Below are positions 7,949 through 19,139 of a stretch of 64,000 bases of DNA, piece after piece (within the stretch, counting starts at the first letter, position 1; every line of letters starts with the position of its first letter). The notes beneath the pieces are model-generated. The model made no database searches, was not told the origin of the DNA, and saw only the letters and a program-made list of their open reading frames with translations. The stretch spans positions 62,001-126,000 of the forward strand of contig NZ_JAPCHV010000001.1 in assembly GCF_026107645.2 (NCBI RefSeq), read 5' to 3'. The stretch is from Flavobacterium sp. MFBS3-15 (GTDB lineage Bacteria > Bacteroidota > Bacteroidia > Flavobacteriales > Flavobacteriaceae). The position numbers and the translations under genes were made by a program.

Positions 7949-8464
7949 ATGACCAAGGAAGAAAAATCAAGAGTTATTGAAGATTTAACTGCACAGTTGG
8001 CCGGTACTAATGTTGTATATGTTACCGATATTTCAGGCCTTAATGCTGAGAATACTTCAAACCTGAGGAGAGCTTGCTTTAAAGCAGGTATTAAGCTTGA
8101 GGTTGTTAAGAATACCCTGCTTGAAAAAGCAATGGGTAGCCTTGAGAACAACTATGGCGAATTGCCTTCTATCCTAAAAGGAAGCACGTCTATAATGATT
8201 GCAGAGAACGGAAACGCTCCTGCGAAGATCATCAAGGAATTCCGTAAAAAATCTGACAGGCCTGTACTTAAAGGCGCTTACATCCACGAGGCTGTATTCA
8301 TTGGCGACAACCAGCTTGATGCCCTTGTAGCGCTTAAATCTAAGGAAGAGGTTATCGGAGAGATCATCGGTCTTCTTCAATCTCCTGCTAAAAACGTTGT
8401 TTCTGCCCTTAAATCAGGTGGCAGCACGATTGCAGGACTTGTTAAAACGTTATCTGAAAGGTAA
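7949..8464 (+). CDS. rplJ: 50S ribosomal protein uL10
   Basis: A 171-residue protein that anchors the bL12 dimers to the ribosomal stalk base. The N-terminal rRNA-binding part (MTKEEKSRVIEDLTAQLAG, then LRRACFKAGIKLEVVKNTLL) and the C-terminal helix that carries bL12 (NVVSALKSGGSTIAGLVKTL) are recognisable. Full length, with rplL 62 bases downstream. Confidence 0.97.
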   Translation: MTKEEKSRVIEDLTAQLAGTNVVYVTDISGLNAENTSNLRRACFKAGIKLEVVKNTLLEKAMGSLENNYGELPSILKGSTSIMIAENGNAPAKIIKEFRKKSDRPVLKGAYIHEAVFIGDNQLDALVALKSKEEVIGEIIGLLQSPAKNVVSALKSGGSTIAGLVKTLSER

Positions 8465-8526
8465 CAAACCCGCGAGAACGCACTTTATAAATTATATATT
8501 ACAAACTATTTAAAACGATAGAAAAA

Positions 8527-8907
8527 ATGGCAGATTTGAAACAATTCGCAGAACAACTAGTTAATCTTACTGTTAAAGAAGTTAACGAACTAGCTACAAT
8601 ACTTAAAGATGAGTATGGAATCGAGCCTGCAGCTGCTGCTGTAGCTGTTGCCGGTCCTGTTGCAGGTGGCGGTGAAGGTGCTGCTGCTGAAGAGCAAACT
8701 GAATTTACAGTAGTTCTTAAAGATGCTGGTGCTTCTAAACTTGCAGTAGTTAAGGCTGTAAAAGAACTTACAGGCCTTGGACTTAAAGAAGCTAAAGACC
8801 TAGTTGACGGTGCTCCTGCAAACGTTAAGGAAGGCGTTTCTAAAGATGAGGCTGAAGGCCTTAAGAAATCTCTGGAAGAAGCCGGAGCTGTTGTTGAGCT
8901 TAAATAA
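8527..8907 (+). CDS. rplL: 50S ribosomal protein bL12
   Basis: A 126-residue stalk protein: an N-terminal dimerisation helix (residues 1-30), an alanine/glycine-rich hinge (about 38-58) and the C-terminal factor-binding domain ([20 protein letters not shown], about 61-80, then [14 protein letters not shown]). It is full length. A strong hairpin follows in the gap before rpoB. Confidence 0.98.
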   Translation: MADLKQFAEQLVNLTVKEVNELATILKDEYGIEPAAAAVAVAGPVAGGGEGAAAEEQTEFTVVLKDAGASKLAVVKAVKELTGLGLKEAKDLVDGAPANVKEGVSKDEAEGLKKSLEEAGAVVELK

Positions 8908-8930
8908 GCTTACATAGGTTAAAAAACCCA

Positions 8931-8973
8931 GGTTTAGGCCTTGAGAAGAACTCTCAAAGGCCTAAACCATTTT
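8931..8973 (+). terminator. rplL-rpoB intergenic hairpin (attenuator/terminator)
   Basis: A 16-base arm (8931-8946) pairs with 8952-8968 apart from one bulged A, then ATTTTT. This is the strongest hairpin in the operon and most likely a partial terminator that sets the ratio of ribosomal protein to RNA polymerase expression, as the rplL-rpoB attenuator does in Escherichia coli. The function is inferred from position. Confidence 0.7.
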
Positions 8974-9043
8974 TCGTATAATAACTTTAAATAACTTTAT
9001 TGTACGCCCTTATAAATTATTTTAATCAAAATTTTGTCCATTG

Positions 9044-12000
9044 ATGATAACAAATCAGACTGAAAGATTAAATTTTGCCTCTACAAAAAACATCCCGGCT
9101 TATCCGGATTTCCTTGACATTCAGGTAAAATCGTTCAAAGATTTTTTCCAGTTGGAAACCAAATCGGATGAAAGAGGCAACGAAGGTCTTTATAACACCT
9201 TCATGGAAAACTTTCCGATCACTGATACCCGAAATCAGTTCGTACTGGAGTTCCTTGATTACTTTGTTGACCCGCCACGATATACAATTGAAGAGTGTAT
9301 AGACAGGGGGCTTACATACAGCGTGCCGCTAAAAGCAAGGCTGAAGCTGTACTGTACAGACCCTGAGCATGAGGATTTTGAAACGATTGTACAGGACGTA
9401 TACCTGGGAACCATCCCATATATGACTCCTAGTGGTACCTTTGTTATCAACGGCGCTGAGCGTGTAGTTGTTTCGCAGCTTCACCGTTCGCCGGGGGTTT
9501 TCTTTGGCCAATCTTTCCATGCTAATGGAACTAAATTATATTCTGCAAGGGTAATTCCTTTCAAAGGCTCATGGATCGAGTTCGCTACAGACATCAACAG
9601 TGTGATGTATGCCTATATCGACCGTAAGAAAAAACTTCCTGTTACCACCCTTTTCAGGGCTATTGGTTTCGAGAGGGATAAGGACATCCTTGAAATATTC
9701 GACCTTGCTGAAGAGATCAAGGTATCGAAAACAGGTCTTAAAAAATATGTCGGCAGAAGGCTGGCCGCGCGTGTATTGAACACATGGCACGAAGATTTCG
9801 TGGATGAAGATACAGGCGAGGTGGTTTCTATCGAGCGTAACGAAATTATCCTTGACCGTGACACCATCATCGACAAGGACAATGTGGAGGAAATTATCGA
9901 CTCTAACGTGAAGACCATCCTTCTTCACAAAGAGGATAACAACCAGGCAGACTATGCCATTATCCACAATACGTTACAAAAAGACCCTACTAACTCTGAA
10001 AAAGAAGCCGTAGAGCACATTTACCGTCAGCTGCGTAATGCAGAACCGCCTGATGAGGAAACGGCCCGCGGTATTATAGATAAACTGTTCTTCTCTGACC
10101 AGCGCTACAACCTTGGTGAAGTAGGCCGTTACAGGATGAACAAAAAACTTAGTCTTGACATCCCTATGGATAAGCAGGTGCTTACTAAAGAGGACATCAT
10201 AACTATAGTAAAATACCTTATCGAGCTGATCAACTCGAAGGCTGAGATTGATGATATCGACCACCTTTCCAACCGTCGTGTACGTACGGTAGGCGAGCAG
10301 CTTTCAGCACAGTTCGGTGTGGGTCTTGCACGTATGGCAAGGACTATCAGGGAGCGTATGAACGTAAGGGACAACGAGGTATTTACCCCAATTGACCTTA
10401 TCAATGCCAAGACTCTGTCTTCGGTAATCAACTCTTTCTTTGGTACTAACCAGCTATCGCAGTTCATGGACCAAACCAACCCACTTGCGGAGATTACCCA
10501 CAAGCGCAGGCTATCTGCTCTTGGGCCGGGCGGTCTTTCAAGGGAAAGGGCAGGTTTCGAGGTTCGTGACGTTCACTATACGCACTACGGACGCCTATGC
10601 CCGATTGAAACCCCGGAAGGTCCGAATATCGGTCTTATATCATCACTTGGTGTTTATGCCAAAGTGAATGGAATGGGCTTCATCGAGACACCTTACCGTA
10701 AGGTAACCAATGGTAAAGTTGACCTTGAGTCGACACCGGTTTACCTTAGCGCAGAGGAGGAGGAAGGCATGATGATTGCTCAGGCAAACATCGAAATGAG
10801 CAATGACGGGCAAATTACCGCAGATAAGGTAATTGCACGTGAGGAAGGTGACTTCCCGGTTGTTGACCCTAATGTGGTTCATTACACTGACGTTGCACCA
10901 AACCAGATTGCCTCTATATCAGCATCGCTTATCCCGTTCCTGGAGCACGATGACGCGAACCGTGCGTTGATGGGGTCGAACATGATGCGCCAGGCGGTTC
11001 CTCTTTTACGTCCGGAGTCCCCTATTGTGGGTACAGGATTGGAGCGCCAGGTAGCTTCTGACTCAAGGGTACTTATTAATGCTGAAGGGCATGGTACCGT
11101 TGAGTATGTTGATGCCAATGAGATTACAATCAAATATGACAGGACCGACCGTGAGCGAAGCGTGAGCTTCGATCCGGACGAGAAAACCTACCAGCTTATC
11201 AAGTTCAGGAAAACCAACCAGAGCACGAGCATCAACCTTAAGCCTATCGTAAGGAAAGGTGACAGGGTAGCGCCGGGCCAGGTACTTTGCGAAGGCTATG
11301 CTACGCAGAATGGTGAACTTGCACTGGGCCGTAACCTTCAGGTGGCGTTCATGCCATGGAAGGGGTACAACTTCGAGGATGCTATCGTGATCTCTGAAAA
11401 AGTGGTACGCGATGACATATTCACGTCAATCCACGTGGATGATTACTCTCTTGAAGTAAGGGATACGAAGCTGGGTAACGAAGAACTTACCAACGACATA
11501 CCAAACGTATCCGAAGAGGCTACTAAAGACCTTGACGAGAACGGTATGATCAGGATTGGTGCCGAGGTGAAGCCTGGCGACATCCTTATCGGTAAGATCA
11601 CTCCTAAAGGAGAATCGGATCCGACACCGGAAGAAAAGCTCCTTCGCGCCATCTTCGGTGATAAGGCCGGTGACGTGAAAGATGCTTCATTGAAGGCGTC
11701 TCCGTCACTACACGGTGTTGTGCTGGATAAGAAATTGTTCGCCCGCGCTGTGAAAGACAAGCGTAAGCGCACAAAAGATAAAGATGATTTGGGCAAGCTG
11801 GAGATGGATTTTGAAGTTAAGTTCAATGAACTTAAAGACAAACTTATCGACAAGCTGTTCAACATCATAAACGGCAAAACATCTCAGGGTGTTATGAATG
11901 ACCTTGGTGAGGAAGTATTGCCAAAAGGCAAGAAATATACCCAAAAAATGCTTTATGCTGTTGAAGATTTCGCTCACCTGACTAAAGGGCAGTGGACTAC

Positions 12001-12856
12001 GGACGACGATACCAATGCAATGGTAAACGACCTTATCCACAACTATAAGATCAAGCTGAACGACCTTCAGGGTGCATTGAGGAGGGAGAAATTCACCATT
12101 ACGGTGGGTGACGAGCTTCCGTCAGGTATACTTAAGCTTGCTAAAGTTTACATCGCTAAGAAACGTAAGCTGAAAGTGGGTGATAAGATGGCGGGACGCC
12201 ACGGTAACAAAGGTATTGTTGCCAAGATTGTCCGCCAGGAAGACATGCCGTTCCTTGAGGATGGTACGCCTGTTGACATTGTGCTTAACCCGCTGGGTGT
12301 ACCTTCGCGTATGAACATTGGCCAGATATATGAAACTGTTCTTGGATGGGCCGGCCTTAAGCTGGGCAAGAAATTTGCTACACCTATCTTTGATGGTGCA
12401 TCGCTTGACCAGATAAACGAACTTACGGATGAAGCAGGAATACCGCGTTTTGGCCATACGTATCTCTACGATGGTGGTACAGGCGAGCGTTTCCACCAGC
12501 CGGCAACCGTAGGTGTTATCTACATGCTGAAACTGGGCCACATGGTTGACGACAAGATGCACGCACGTTCTATCGGTCCTTACTCGCTCATCACACAGCA
12601 GCCTCTTGGAGGTAAAGCGCAGTTTGGTGGACAGCGTTTCGGGGAGATGGAGGTTTGGGCTCTTGAAGCATACGGTGCATCGAGCACGCTAAGGGAGATA
12701 CTGACTGTTAAATCGGATGACGTTATCGGAAGGGCTAAAACTTACGAGGCAATCGTTAAGGGTGAGACCATGCCGGAGCCGGGGCTTCCTGAATCATTCA
12801 ACGTATTGATGCACGAGCTTAAAGGCCTTGGACTAGACATCAGGTTAGAAGAATAA
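9044..12856 (+). CDS. rpoB: DNA-directed RNA polymerase subunit beta
   Basis: A 1,270-residue beta subunit matching flavobacterial RpoB closely from its first residues ([16 protein letters not shown]). I use the ATG at 9044; a TTG directly in front (9041) is less likely. The rifampicin region reads [19 protein letters not shown] followed by [13 protein letters not shown], the wild-type pattern with no usual resistance substitution visible. Other landmarks are [17 protein letters not shown], the DK of [13 protein letters not shown], and the C-terminal [20 protein letters not shown]. It is the catalytic core partner of RpoC, 70 bases downstream. Confidence 0.99.
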   Translation: MITNQTERLNFASTKNIPAYPDFLDIQVKSFKDFFQLETKSDERGNEGLYNTFMENFPITDTRNQFVLEFLDYFVDPPRYTIEECIDRGLTYSVPLKARLKLYCTDPEHEDFETIVQDVYLGTIPYMTPSGTFVINGAERVVVSQLHRSPGVFFGQSFHANGTKLYSARVIPFKGSWIEFATDINSVMYAYIDRKKKLPVTTLFRAIGFERDKDILEIFDLAEEIKVSKTGLKKYVGRRLAARVLNTWHEDFVDEDTGEVVSIERNEIILDRDTIIDKDNVEEIIDSNVKTILLHKEDNNQADYAIIHNTLQKDPTNSEKEAVEHIYRQLRNAEPPDEETARGIIDKLFFSDQRYNLGEVGRYRMNKKLSLDIPMDKQVLTKEDIITIVKYLIELINSKAEIDDIDHLSNRRVRTVGEQLSAQFGVGLARMARTIRERMNVRDNEVFTPIDLINAKTLSSVINSFFGTNQLSQFMDQTNPLAEITHKRRLSALGPGGLSRERAGFEVRDVHYTHYGRLCPIETPEGPNIGLISSLGVYAKVNGMGFIETPYRKVTNGKVDLESTPVYLSAEEEEGMMIAQANIEMSNDGQITADKVIAREEGDFPVVDPNVVHYTDVAPNQIASISASLIPFLEHDDANRALMGSNMMRQAVPLLRPESPIVGTGLERQVASDSRVLINAEGHGTVEYVDANEITIKYDRTDRERSVSFDPDEKTYQLIKFRKTNQSTSINLKPIVRKGDRVAPGQVLCEGYATQNGELALGRNLQVAFMPWKGYNFEDAIVISEKVVRDDIFTSIHVDDYSLEVRDTKLGNEELTNDIPNVSEEATKDLDENGMIRIGAEVKPGDILIGKITPKGESDPTPEEKLLRAIFGDKAGDVKDASLKASPSLHGVVLDKKLFARAVKDKRKRTKDKDDLGKLEMDFEVKFNELKDKLIDKLFNIINGKTSQGVMNDLGEEVLPKGKKYTQKMLYAVEDFAHLTKGQWTTDDDTNAMVNDLIHNYKIKLNDLQGALRREKFTITVGDELPSGILKLAKVYIAKKRKLKVGDKMAGRHGNKGIVAKIVRQEDMPFLEDGTPVDIVLNPLGVPSRMNIGQIYETVLGWAGLKLGKKFATPIFDGASLDQINELTDEAGIPRFGHTYLYDGGTGERFHQPATVGVIYMLKLGHMVDDKMHARSIGPYSLITQQPLGGKAQFGGQRFGEMEVWALEAYGASSTLREILTVKSDDVIGRAKTYEAIVKGETMPEPGLPESFNVLMHELKGLGLDIRLEE

Positions 12857-12864
12857 ATTTCCAC

Positions 12865-12889
12865 GGGAATGGCGTTACGGCGCCATCCC
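12865..12889 (+). promoter_or_regulatory. rpoB-rpoC intercistronic hairpin
   Basis: GGGAATGGCG (12865-12874) can pair with CGCCATCCC (12881-12889) with one bulge. There is no strong U-run right after it, so it is more likely an mRNA-stabilising or processing hairpin than a terminator. Confidence 0.4.
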
Positions 12890-12926
12890 TATCCATACTT
12901 TTTAATAAATCGATAGATTACATATC

Positions 12927-15900
12927 ATGACGAGATTAAAAGATAAAAATACCGTTAAAAGGTTCAACCAGATCTCAATAGGCCTTGCTTCGCCTGAGTC
13001 GATCCTGGCAGAATCAAGGGGTGAGGTTCTAAAGCCTGAAACCATTAACTATCGTACTCACAAACCGGAAAGGGACGGCCTTTTCTGCGAGCGTATCTTT
13101 GGACCTGTAAAGGACTTTGAATGTGCCTGCGGTAAATATAAAAGGATACGCTACAAAGGGATTGTTTGTGACCGATGCGGTGTTGAAGTTACTGAGAAGA
13201 AAGTTCGACGTGACAGGGTAGGGCACATCAACCTTGTAGTGCCTATCGCCCACATCTGGTATTTCCGTTCGCTTCCTAATAAAATCGGCTATATCCTTGG
13301 TCTTCCGTCCAAGAAACTGGACATGATCATATACTACGAAAGGTATGTGGTTATACAGCCGGGTATTGCCAAGGGGCCGGATGGCGAAACCCTTAACAGA
13401 TTAGATTTCCTTACAGAAGAAGAGTACCTGAACATACTGGATACCCTTCCGATGGAAAACCAATACCTTGACGATAGCGACCCTAACAAGTTTATCGCCA
13501 AAATGGGTGCTGAGTGTATCATGGACCTGCTTGCAAGGATTGACCTTGACGCATTGTCATATGACCTTCGCCACAGCGCTAACAACGAAACTTCAAAACA
13601 GCGTAAAACCGAGGCTCTTAAAAGGCTTCAGGTAGTTGAGTCGTTCCGTGAATCGAACATGAACAGGGAAAACCGCCCGGAATGGATGATCCTTAAAGTG
13701 ATTCCTGTGATCCCGCCGGAACTTCGCCCGCTTGTACCGCTTGATGGTGGACGTTTTGCGACTTCTGACCTTAACGACCTGTACCGCAGGGTGATTATCC
13801 GTAACAACCGTCTGAAAAGGCTTATGGAAATCAAGGCACCTGAGGTGATCCTTCGTAACGAAAAGCGTATGCTTCAGGAATCTGTAGACTCGCTATTCGA
13901 CAACACAAGGAAAGCTTCGGCTGTTAAGACCGAATCAAACAGGCCATTGAAATCGCTTTCTGACTCACTGAAAGGTAAGCAGGGGCGTTTCCGTCAAAAC
14001 CTTCTTGGTAAGCGTGTTGACTACTCGGCACGTTCGGTAATTGTTGTAGGGCCTGAAATGAAATTGTTCGAATGCGGCCTTCCGAAAGATATGGCTGCCG
14101 AGCTGTACAAACCGTTCGTTATCCGTAAGCTTATCGAGCGCGGAATCGTGAAAACGGTAAAATCGGCCAAAAAGATAATTGACAAAAAAGAGCCTGTAGT
14201 ATGGGACATCCTTGAAAACGTAATCAAAGGGCACCCGGTACTCCTAAACAGGGCCCCAACCCTTCACAGGCTTGGTATACAGGCATTCCAGCCGAAGCTT
14301 ATCGAAGGTAAGGCAATCCAGCTTCACCCGTTGGTATGTACGGCTTTCAACGCCGACTTTGACGGTGACCAGATGGCGGTACACCTTCCGCTTGGACCGG
14401 AGGCTATACTTGAGGCACAGCTATTGATGCTGGCTTCCCACAATATCCTTAACCCGGCCAACGGTGCGCCTATCACCGTACCTTCCCAGGACATGGTACT
14501 TGGTCTTTATTACATGACCAAGGAGCGCCTTTCTACCGAAACGAACAAGATTAAAGGCGAAGGCCTTACGTTCTATTCGGCTGAAGAGGTGAACATTGCC
14601 CTTAATGAAAACAGGCTGGAACTGAATGCACGTGTGAAAATACGCGCTAAAGACTTTAACGATAATGGCGAACTGGTATGGCAGATCATCCAGACGACTG
14701 CAGGCCGTGTACTCTTCAACGAAGTAGTTCCGGAGGCAGCAGGCTATATCAATGAGGTATTGACCAAAAAGTCGCTAAGGGATATTATCGGTAAGATTTT
14801 GAGTGTTACCGATGTGCCTACAACGGCAGCGTTCCTTGACAATATGAAGGACATGGGATACAAGTTCGCATTCAAAGGCGGTCTCTCATTCAGTTTGGGT
14901 GATATCATCATCCCTGAGAGGAAGCAGGAGCTTATTGCCGATGCTAATGAGCAGGTAGATGCTATCTCGATGAACTATAACATGGGTCTTATTACAAATA
15001 ATGAGCGTTACAACCAGGTTATCGACGTGTGGACTTCTACCAACGCATTGCTTACAGAGCTTGCGATGAAGAACATCCGCGAAGACCAGCAGGGCTTCAA
15101 CTCGGTATACATGATGCTTGACTCTGGTGCGAGGGGTTCGAAAGAGCAGATCCGCCAGCTTACAGGTATGCGTGGGCTAATGGCCAAGCCGAAGAAATCG
15201 ACTGCAGGTGGTGGTGAAATTATCGAGAACCCTATCCTTTCAAACTTTAAGGAAGGCCTTTCGATCCTTGAGTACTTCATTTCTACGCACGGTGCCCGTA
15301 AGGGTCTTGCGGATACCGCCCTTAAAACGGCGGATGCCGGTTACCTTACAAGGAGGCTGCATGACGTATCCCAGGATGTTATCGTGAACTCTGTTGACTG
15401 TGGTACGCTTAGGGGTATTGAAGTAACAGCGCTGAAGAAAAACGAAGAGATTGTTGAAACCCTTGGTGAAAGGATCCTTGGCCGTGTTGCGCTCCAGGAT
15501 GTGGTTAACCCGCTTACAAGTGAAGTGCTTGTACATGCAGGTAACCAGATTACAGAGGCTGAAGTCAAGGCAATTAATGCTGCGCCAATTGAAGCCGTAG
15601 AGGTACGCTCACCGCTTACCTGCGAGGCTAAGAAAGGTATTTGTGCCAAGTGCTACGGCCGTAACCTTGCTACAGGCAAGATGACCCAAAAAGGTGAAGC
15701 CGTAGGTGTAATTGCTGCACAGTCTATCGGTGAACCGGGTACACAGCTTACGCTACGTACCTTCCACGTGGGTGGTACGGCAGGTAACATCTCTGAAGAA
15801 TCAAGCATCATTACCAAATTTGCGGGAAGGCTCGATATTGAAGACCTTAAAACGGTTAAGGGTGAGGACAACGAAGGCAATGAAGTGGACATCGTGGTAT

Positions 15901-17225
15901 CACGTTCTACCGAATTGAAACTTGTTGACCAAAATACCGGAATTGTACTAAATACACACAACATTCCTTACGGTTCAAGCATTTATGTGAAGGACGGCGA
16001 GGTAGTTGATAAAGGAACTGTAATCTGTAAGTGGGACCCTTATAACGGGGTAATCATCTCTGAATTTACAGGTAAGGTAGCTTATGAAGATATCGAACAG
16101 GGACAATCGTTCATGGTTGAGATCGATGAGCAGACCGGATTCCAGGAGAAGGTAATCTCTGAAGCAAGGAACAAGAAATTGATCCCTACGCTATTGATCT
16201 ACGGTAAGGATAACGAGCTTATCCGTTCGTACAACCTTCCTGTAGGTGCCCACCTTATGGTGGACAATGGCGAGAAGATCAAGGCCGGTAAGGTACTTGT
16301 TAAGATACCGAGGCGTTCGTCTAAAGCGGGCGATATCACCGGTGGTCTTCCAAGGATTACCGAGCTTCTTGAAGCACGTAACCCATCGAACCCGGCAGTA
16401 GTGTCGGAAATCGACGGTGTGGTATCGTTCGGTAAGATCAAGAGGGGTAACCGTGAGATCGTAATCGAGTCGAAATTCGGCGAGATCAAGAAATACCTTG
16501 TGAAGCTTTCCAACCAGATCCTTGTTCAGGAAAATGACTACGTTAAAGCAGGTATGCCGCTATCGGACGGTGCCATCACTCCTGAGGATATCCTGAGGAT
16601 ACAGGGCCCATCTGCCGTACAGCAGTACCTTGTGAACGAGATCCAGGAGGTTTACCGTCTTCAGGGTGTGAAGATCAACGACAAGCACTTTGAAGTTGTG
16701 ATCCGCCAGATGATGCGTAAAGTACAAGTACAGGATCCGGGAGACACGCTGTTCCTTGAAGACCAGTTGATCCATACGTCAGACTTCATGGAGGAGAACG
16801 ACAAGCTATACGGTATGAAAGTGGTTGAGGATGCAGGAGACTCACAAACCCTTAAAGCGGGGCAGATCATTTCGCCGCGCGAGCTAAGGGACGAGAACTC
16901 TATCCTTAAGCGCAACGACCAGAACCAGGTATCCGCAAGAGACGTAGTCCCGGCAACGGCAACTCCTGTACTTCAGGGTATTACAAGGGCGTCGCTTCAA
17001 ACCAAGTCGTTCATCTCGGCTGCGTCGTTCCAGGAAACTACCAAGGTACTGAACGAAGCCGCTGTAGCTGGTAAAGTAGATGGACTTGAAGGACTTAAGG
17101 AGAACGTTATCGTAGGCCACAGGATACCGGCAGGTACCGGTATGAGGGATTACGACAACATCATCGTAGGTTCTACTGAGGAATATAATGAGCTATTAAC
17201 TCCGAAAGAGGAATTTAACTACTAA
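12927..17225 (+). CDS. rpoC: DNA-directed RNA polymerase subunit beta'
   Basis: A 1,432-residue beta' subunit. It has the zinc-binding [20 protein letters not shown] region (about residues 66-85), the active-site NADFDGDQM motif (about 475), the bridge-helix region with [19 protein letters not shown], the second zinc site ([19 protein letters not shown]) and a C-terminus ending near [10 protein letters not shown]. It is full length and typical of the phylum. rpoB, rpoC and the following DUF3467 gene (4 bases away) form one operon closed by the terminator at 17552. Confidence 0.99.
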   Translation: MTRLKDKNTVKRFNQISIGLASPESILAESRGEVLKPETINYRTHKPERDGLFCERIFGPVKDFECACGKYKRIRYKGIVCDRCGVEVTEKKVRRDRVGHINLVVPIAHIWYFRSLPNKIGYILGLPSKKLDMIIYYERYVVIQPGIAKGPDGETLNRLDFLTEEEYLNILDTLPMENQYLDDSDPNKFIAKMGAECIMDLLARIDLDALSYDLRHSANNETSKQRKTEALKRLQVVESFRESNMNRENRPEWMILKVIPVIPPELRPLVPLDGGRFATSDLNDLYRRVIIRNNRLKRLMEIKAPEVILRNEKRMLQESVDSLFDNTRKASAVKTESNRPLKSLSDSLKGKQGRFRQNLLGKRVDYSARSVIVVGPEMKLFECGLPKDMAAELYKPFVIRKLIERGIVKTVKSAKKIIDKKEPVVWDILENVIKGHPVLLNRAPTLHRLGIQAFQPKLIEGKAIQLHPLVCTAFNADFDGDQMAVHLPLGPEAILEAQLLMLASHNILNPANGAPITVPSQDMVLGLYYMTKERLSTETNKIKGEGLTFYSAEEVNIALNENRLELNARVKIRAKDFNDNGELVWQIIQTTAGRVLFNEVVPEAAGYINEVLTKKSLRDIIGKILSVTDVPTTAAFLDNMKDMGYKFAFKGGLSFSLGDIIIPERKQELIADANEQVDAISMNYNMGLITNNERYNQVIDVWTSTNALLTELAMKNIREDQQGFNSVYMMLDSGARGSKEQIRQLTGMRGLMAKPKKSTAGGGEIIENPILSNFKEGLSILEYFISTHGARKGLADTALKTADAGYLTRRLHDVSQDVIVNSVDCGTLRGIEVTALKKNEEIVETLGERILGRVALQDVVNPLTSEVLVHAGNQITEAEVKAINAAPIEAVEVRSPLTCEAKKGICAKCYGRNLATGKMTQKGEAVGVIAAQSIGEPGTQLTLRTFHVGGTAGNISEESSIITKFAGRLDIEDLKTVKGEDNEGNEVDIVVSRSTELKLVDQNTGIVLNTHNIPYGSSIYVKDGEVVDKGTVICKWDPYNGVIISEFTGKVAYEDIEQGQSFMVEIDEQTGFQEKVISEARNKKLIPTLLIYGKDNELIRSYNLPVGAHLMVDNGEKIKAGKVLVKIPRRSSKAGDITGGLPRITELLEARNPSNPAVVSEIDGVVSFGKIKRGNREIVIESKFGEIKKYLVKLSNQILVQENDYVKAGMPLSDGAITPEDILRIQGPSAVQQYLVNEIQEVYRLQGVKINDKHFEVVIRQMMRKVQVQDPGDTLFLEDQLIHTSDFMEENDKLYGMKVVEDAGDSQTLKAGQIISPRELRDENSILKRNDQNQVSARDVVPATATPVLQGITRASLQTKSFISAASFQETTKVLNEAAVAGKVDGLEGLKENVIVGHRIPAGTGMRDYDNIIVGSTEEYNELLTPKEEFNY

Positions 17226-17229
17226 TATA

Positions 17230-17541
17230 ATGAGTGACCAAAAACAGGAGCCGGGGCAGATCAACATCGAACTGGATGAGAAGACTGCCGAAGGCATTTA
17301 CTCCAATCTGGCAATCATAAACCACTCAGCGTCAGAGTTTGTGGTGGATTTTGTGACCATCATGCCGGGTGTGCCAAAGGCCAAGGTAAAGTCGCGCATT
17401 GTGTTAACGCCCCAGCATGCCAAGCGCCTGCTGAAGGCTTTAGGCGAAAACATCCACCGCTTTGAGAGTACCCATGGTACGATAAGCGATACGGAGCAGC
17501 AGCCGCTTCCACTGACTTTCGGGCCTGCAGGACAGGCTTAA
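17230..17541 (+). CDS. DUF3467 family protein
   Basis: A 103-residue cytosolic protein of the DUF3467 family: an N-terminal variable tail, then the core INIELDEKTAEGIYSNLAII, FVVDFVTIMPGVPKAKVKSR and IVLTPQHAKRLLKALGENI, ending in a glycine/proline-rich tail. Function is unknown. It follows rpoC by 4 bases and is the last gene before the terminator. This placement after rpoC is common in Bacteroidota and suggests a link to transcription, but that is inference from position only. Confidence 0.88.
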   Translation: MSDQKQEPGQINIELDEKTAEGIYSNLAIINHSASEFVVDFVTIMPGVPKAKVKSRIVLTPQHAKRLLKALGENIHRFESTHGTISDTEQQPLPLTFGPAGQA

Positions 17542-17551
17542 GATAAAAAAC

Positions 17552-17582
17552 AACCCCTTTCGGAAACGGAAGGGGTTTTTTG
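17552..17582 (+). terminator. Terminator of the rpoBC operon
   Basis: AACCCCTT and AAGGGGTT around a ten-base loop, followed by a run of T. It ends the rpoB-rpoC-DUF3467 transcript. The next 256 bases to 17838 show no gene I can support. Confidence 0.9.
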
Positions 17583-17838
17583 ATGCTTTTCTGGGTATTT
17601 TTACACCGCTACTGTATGTTTTTTGGGCCGGTACATGATGATTTTAGGGTATGCCGCAGGGGTATTTTTGATGGTGTTTAGGTTATTGTTTGGACTTTTG
17701 CACTTTTTCAGCGATTGAGCGATTCAGTGAAGAGGGATAAGTGAAAAGCGCTCGTTATTATATTACTTTTTTTTATAGTAATTGTATTTTATATAGTTTG
17801 TTTCAATGAGTTAAATTGGAATTAGGTCTGTTCCCAAC

Positions 17839-19020
17839 TTAAGAAATTTCCTTCAATGCTTCTCTTGCAGCGGTAATATCCTCTTGTATTTTATGAGTAG
17901 ATGGATCTTTCTCCAATGCTGTCTCAAAATATTCCAAAGCCTTTAAATATTCTTTCCTGTCAAAATGATAAGTCCCCATATTTTTATAATAATAGGCATT
18001 TTCAGGATCTAAAGAAAATGAGAATTCCAAATCTGAGAGGCCTTGTTCAGCATTTCCCAATTTTATTTTGGCAAGGCCCCTATTGCAGTACGGTGCGTGT
18101 TGCTTAGGGTCGAGGGCGATTGCCTTATCAAGGTGTGCAATCGCCTCATCGTACCGATTCATAACAATCATTGTATAGCCTATATTATAATGTGCGTAAA
18201 AGCTATCGTTCATGCTGAGCGACTTATTGAAATATTCGAGTGCCTTGTCATGATCATCTGTTTGCGAATAATAATAGCCAAAATTGATAAGTTCTACGTA
18301 AGACGCCTTGAAATGAGCAGAGAAATCTTCAAGCAATGACTTTAAGGCGTCAAGTTGCTTTGCCTTGCCAAAACACCCTATGGCCAGCCGCTGGATTCTT
18401 TCATTCCTTTTTCCATTGGCCAGCAATATTTTAAAGTATTCTGCGGACTCCGTATATTCCTCTGCCCTGTAATGGTTCATCGCCAATGCGTACTCCCTGT
18501 GAACGCGGCGGTAATTGATGGCTGTGATGATAAGATGCCCATCGTTATAGCTGTCTTTGCCGGTTATTAAATTTATAGGCTTAGTATAGGGGAATAGATT
18601 GACCGGTACAAAGATAATACAGCATATAAGGAAAAAAGTCGCGGCCTTATAAAGCTCTTGCGATCCTGAAGCTTGGGTAATAAAGAATAGCCCGACAGCA
18701 ATTATAACAGGAAATATGGCACCGGCTAAAAGCAGCAGGATATACTTTGAAAGGCTGAGAGGGGTATTGCTGCTGCACAATCCGCCATTCCAGGCAAATA
18801 TGTTATGCTTGATGTGAAAAGTAAACCTGCCTGCAGTTAGCATCAGGTTTCTCTTCGTTTTGTCGTGAGTGCCCAGGTAAAGGCTGATCTTTCCTTTGGT
18901 AAAAGCGGCTGCCATGATGCCGTGTCCCATTTCATGCAGGAATGTCATTAGCGCCCGCCCGAGGAAAACCATTAGAAAAAAAGTAAAAATATATTGTATA
19001 ACTAAAAGTGCGTTTATCAT
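17839..19020 (-). CDS. M50-like membrane metalloprotease fused to TPR repeats
   Basis: A 393-residue two-part protein. Residues 1-165 are a hydrophobic membrane domain with the zinc motif His29-Glu30-x-x-His33 in the first helix (FLHEMGHG) and a downstream Asp160-Gly161 in an NLFPYTKPINLI...NDGH context, resembling the second M50 site. Further helices lie at about residues 90-113 and 124-142. Residues 180-390 are TPR repeats (for example AHYNIGYTMIVMNRYDEAIA and YYYKNMGTYHFDRKEYLKAL). Site-2-type proteases cut substrates within the membrane; the TPR tail would supply protein binding. The gene is single and divergent from mutL, and its substrate is unknown. Confidence 0.75.
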   Translation of the reverse strand: MINALLVIQYIFTFFLMVFLGRALMTFLHEMGHGIMAAAFTKGKISLYLGTHDKTKRNLMLTAGRFTFHIKHNIFAWNGGLCSSNTPLSLSKYILLLLAGAIFPVIIAVGLFFITQASGSQELYKAATFFLICCIIFVPVNLFPYTKPINLITGKDSYNDGHLIITAINYRRVHREYALAMNHYRAEEYTESAEYFKILLANGKRNERIQRLAIGCFGKAKQLDALKSLLEDFSAHFKASYVELINFGYYYSQTDDHDKALEYFNKSLSMNDSFYAHYNIGYTMIVMNRYDEAIAHLDKAIALDPKQHAPYCNRGLAKIKLGNAEQGLSDLEFSFSLDPENAYYYKNMGTYHFDRKEYLKALEYFETALEKDPSTHKIQEDITAAREALKEIS

Positions 19021-19099
19021 GCGCTAAATTTATAAATATTCTCTCTTATTTTCCGCAATAATACCAAACAGGTATTTTCCGCAATCCCCCAAAATTTCC

Positions 19100-19107
19100 T
19101 ACCTTTG
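19100..19107 (+). promoter_or_regulatory. mutL promoter -7 element
   Basis: TACCTTTG matches TAnnTTTG, 32 bases before the mutL ATG. No TTG is visible at the -33 position. Confidence 0.6.
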
Positions 19108-19139
19108 ACTTCACCATTAAAACGATTTTTCCCTACACG

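Noticed and set aside
17635-17718. A 27-codon hydrophobic frame (MMILGYAAGVFLMVFRLLF...) in the gap after the rpoBC terminator
   Set aside because: No ribosome site, no promoter consensus and no known small-protein family. A hydrophobic frame this short is expected by chance in AT-rich sequence.
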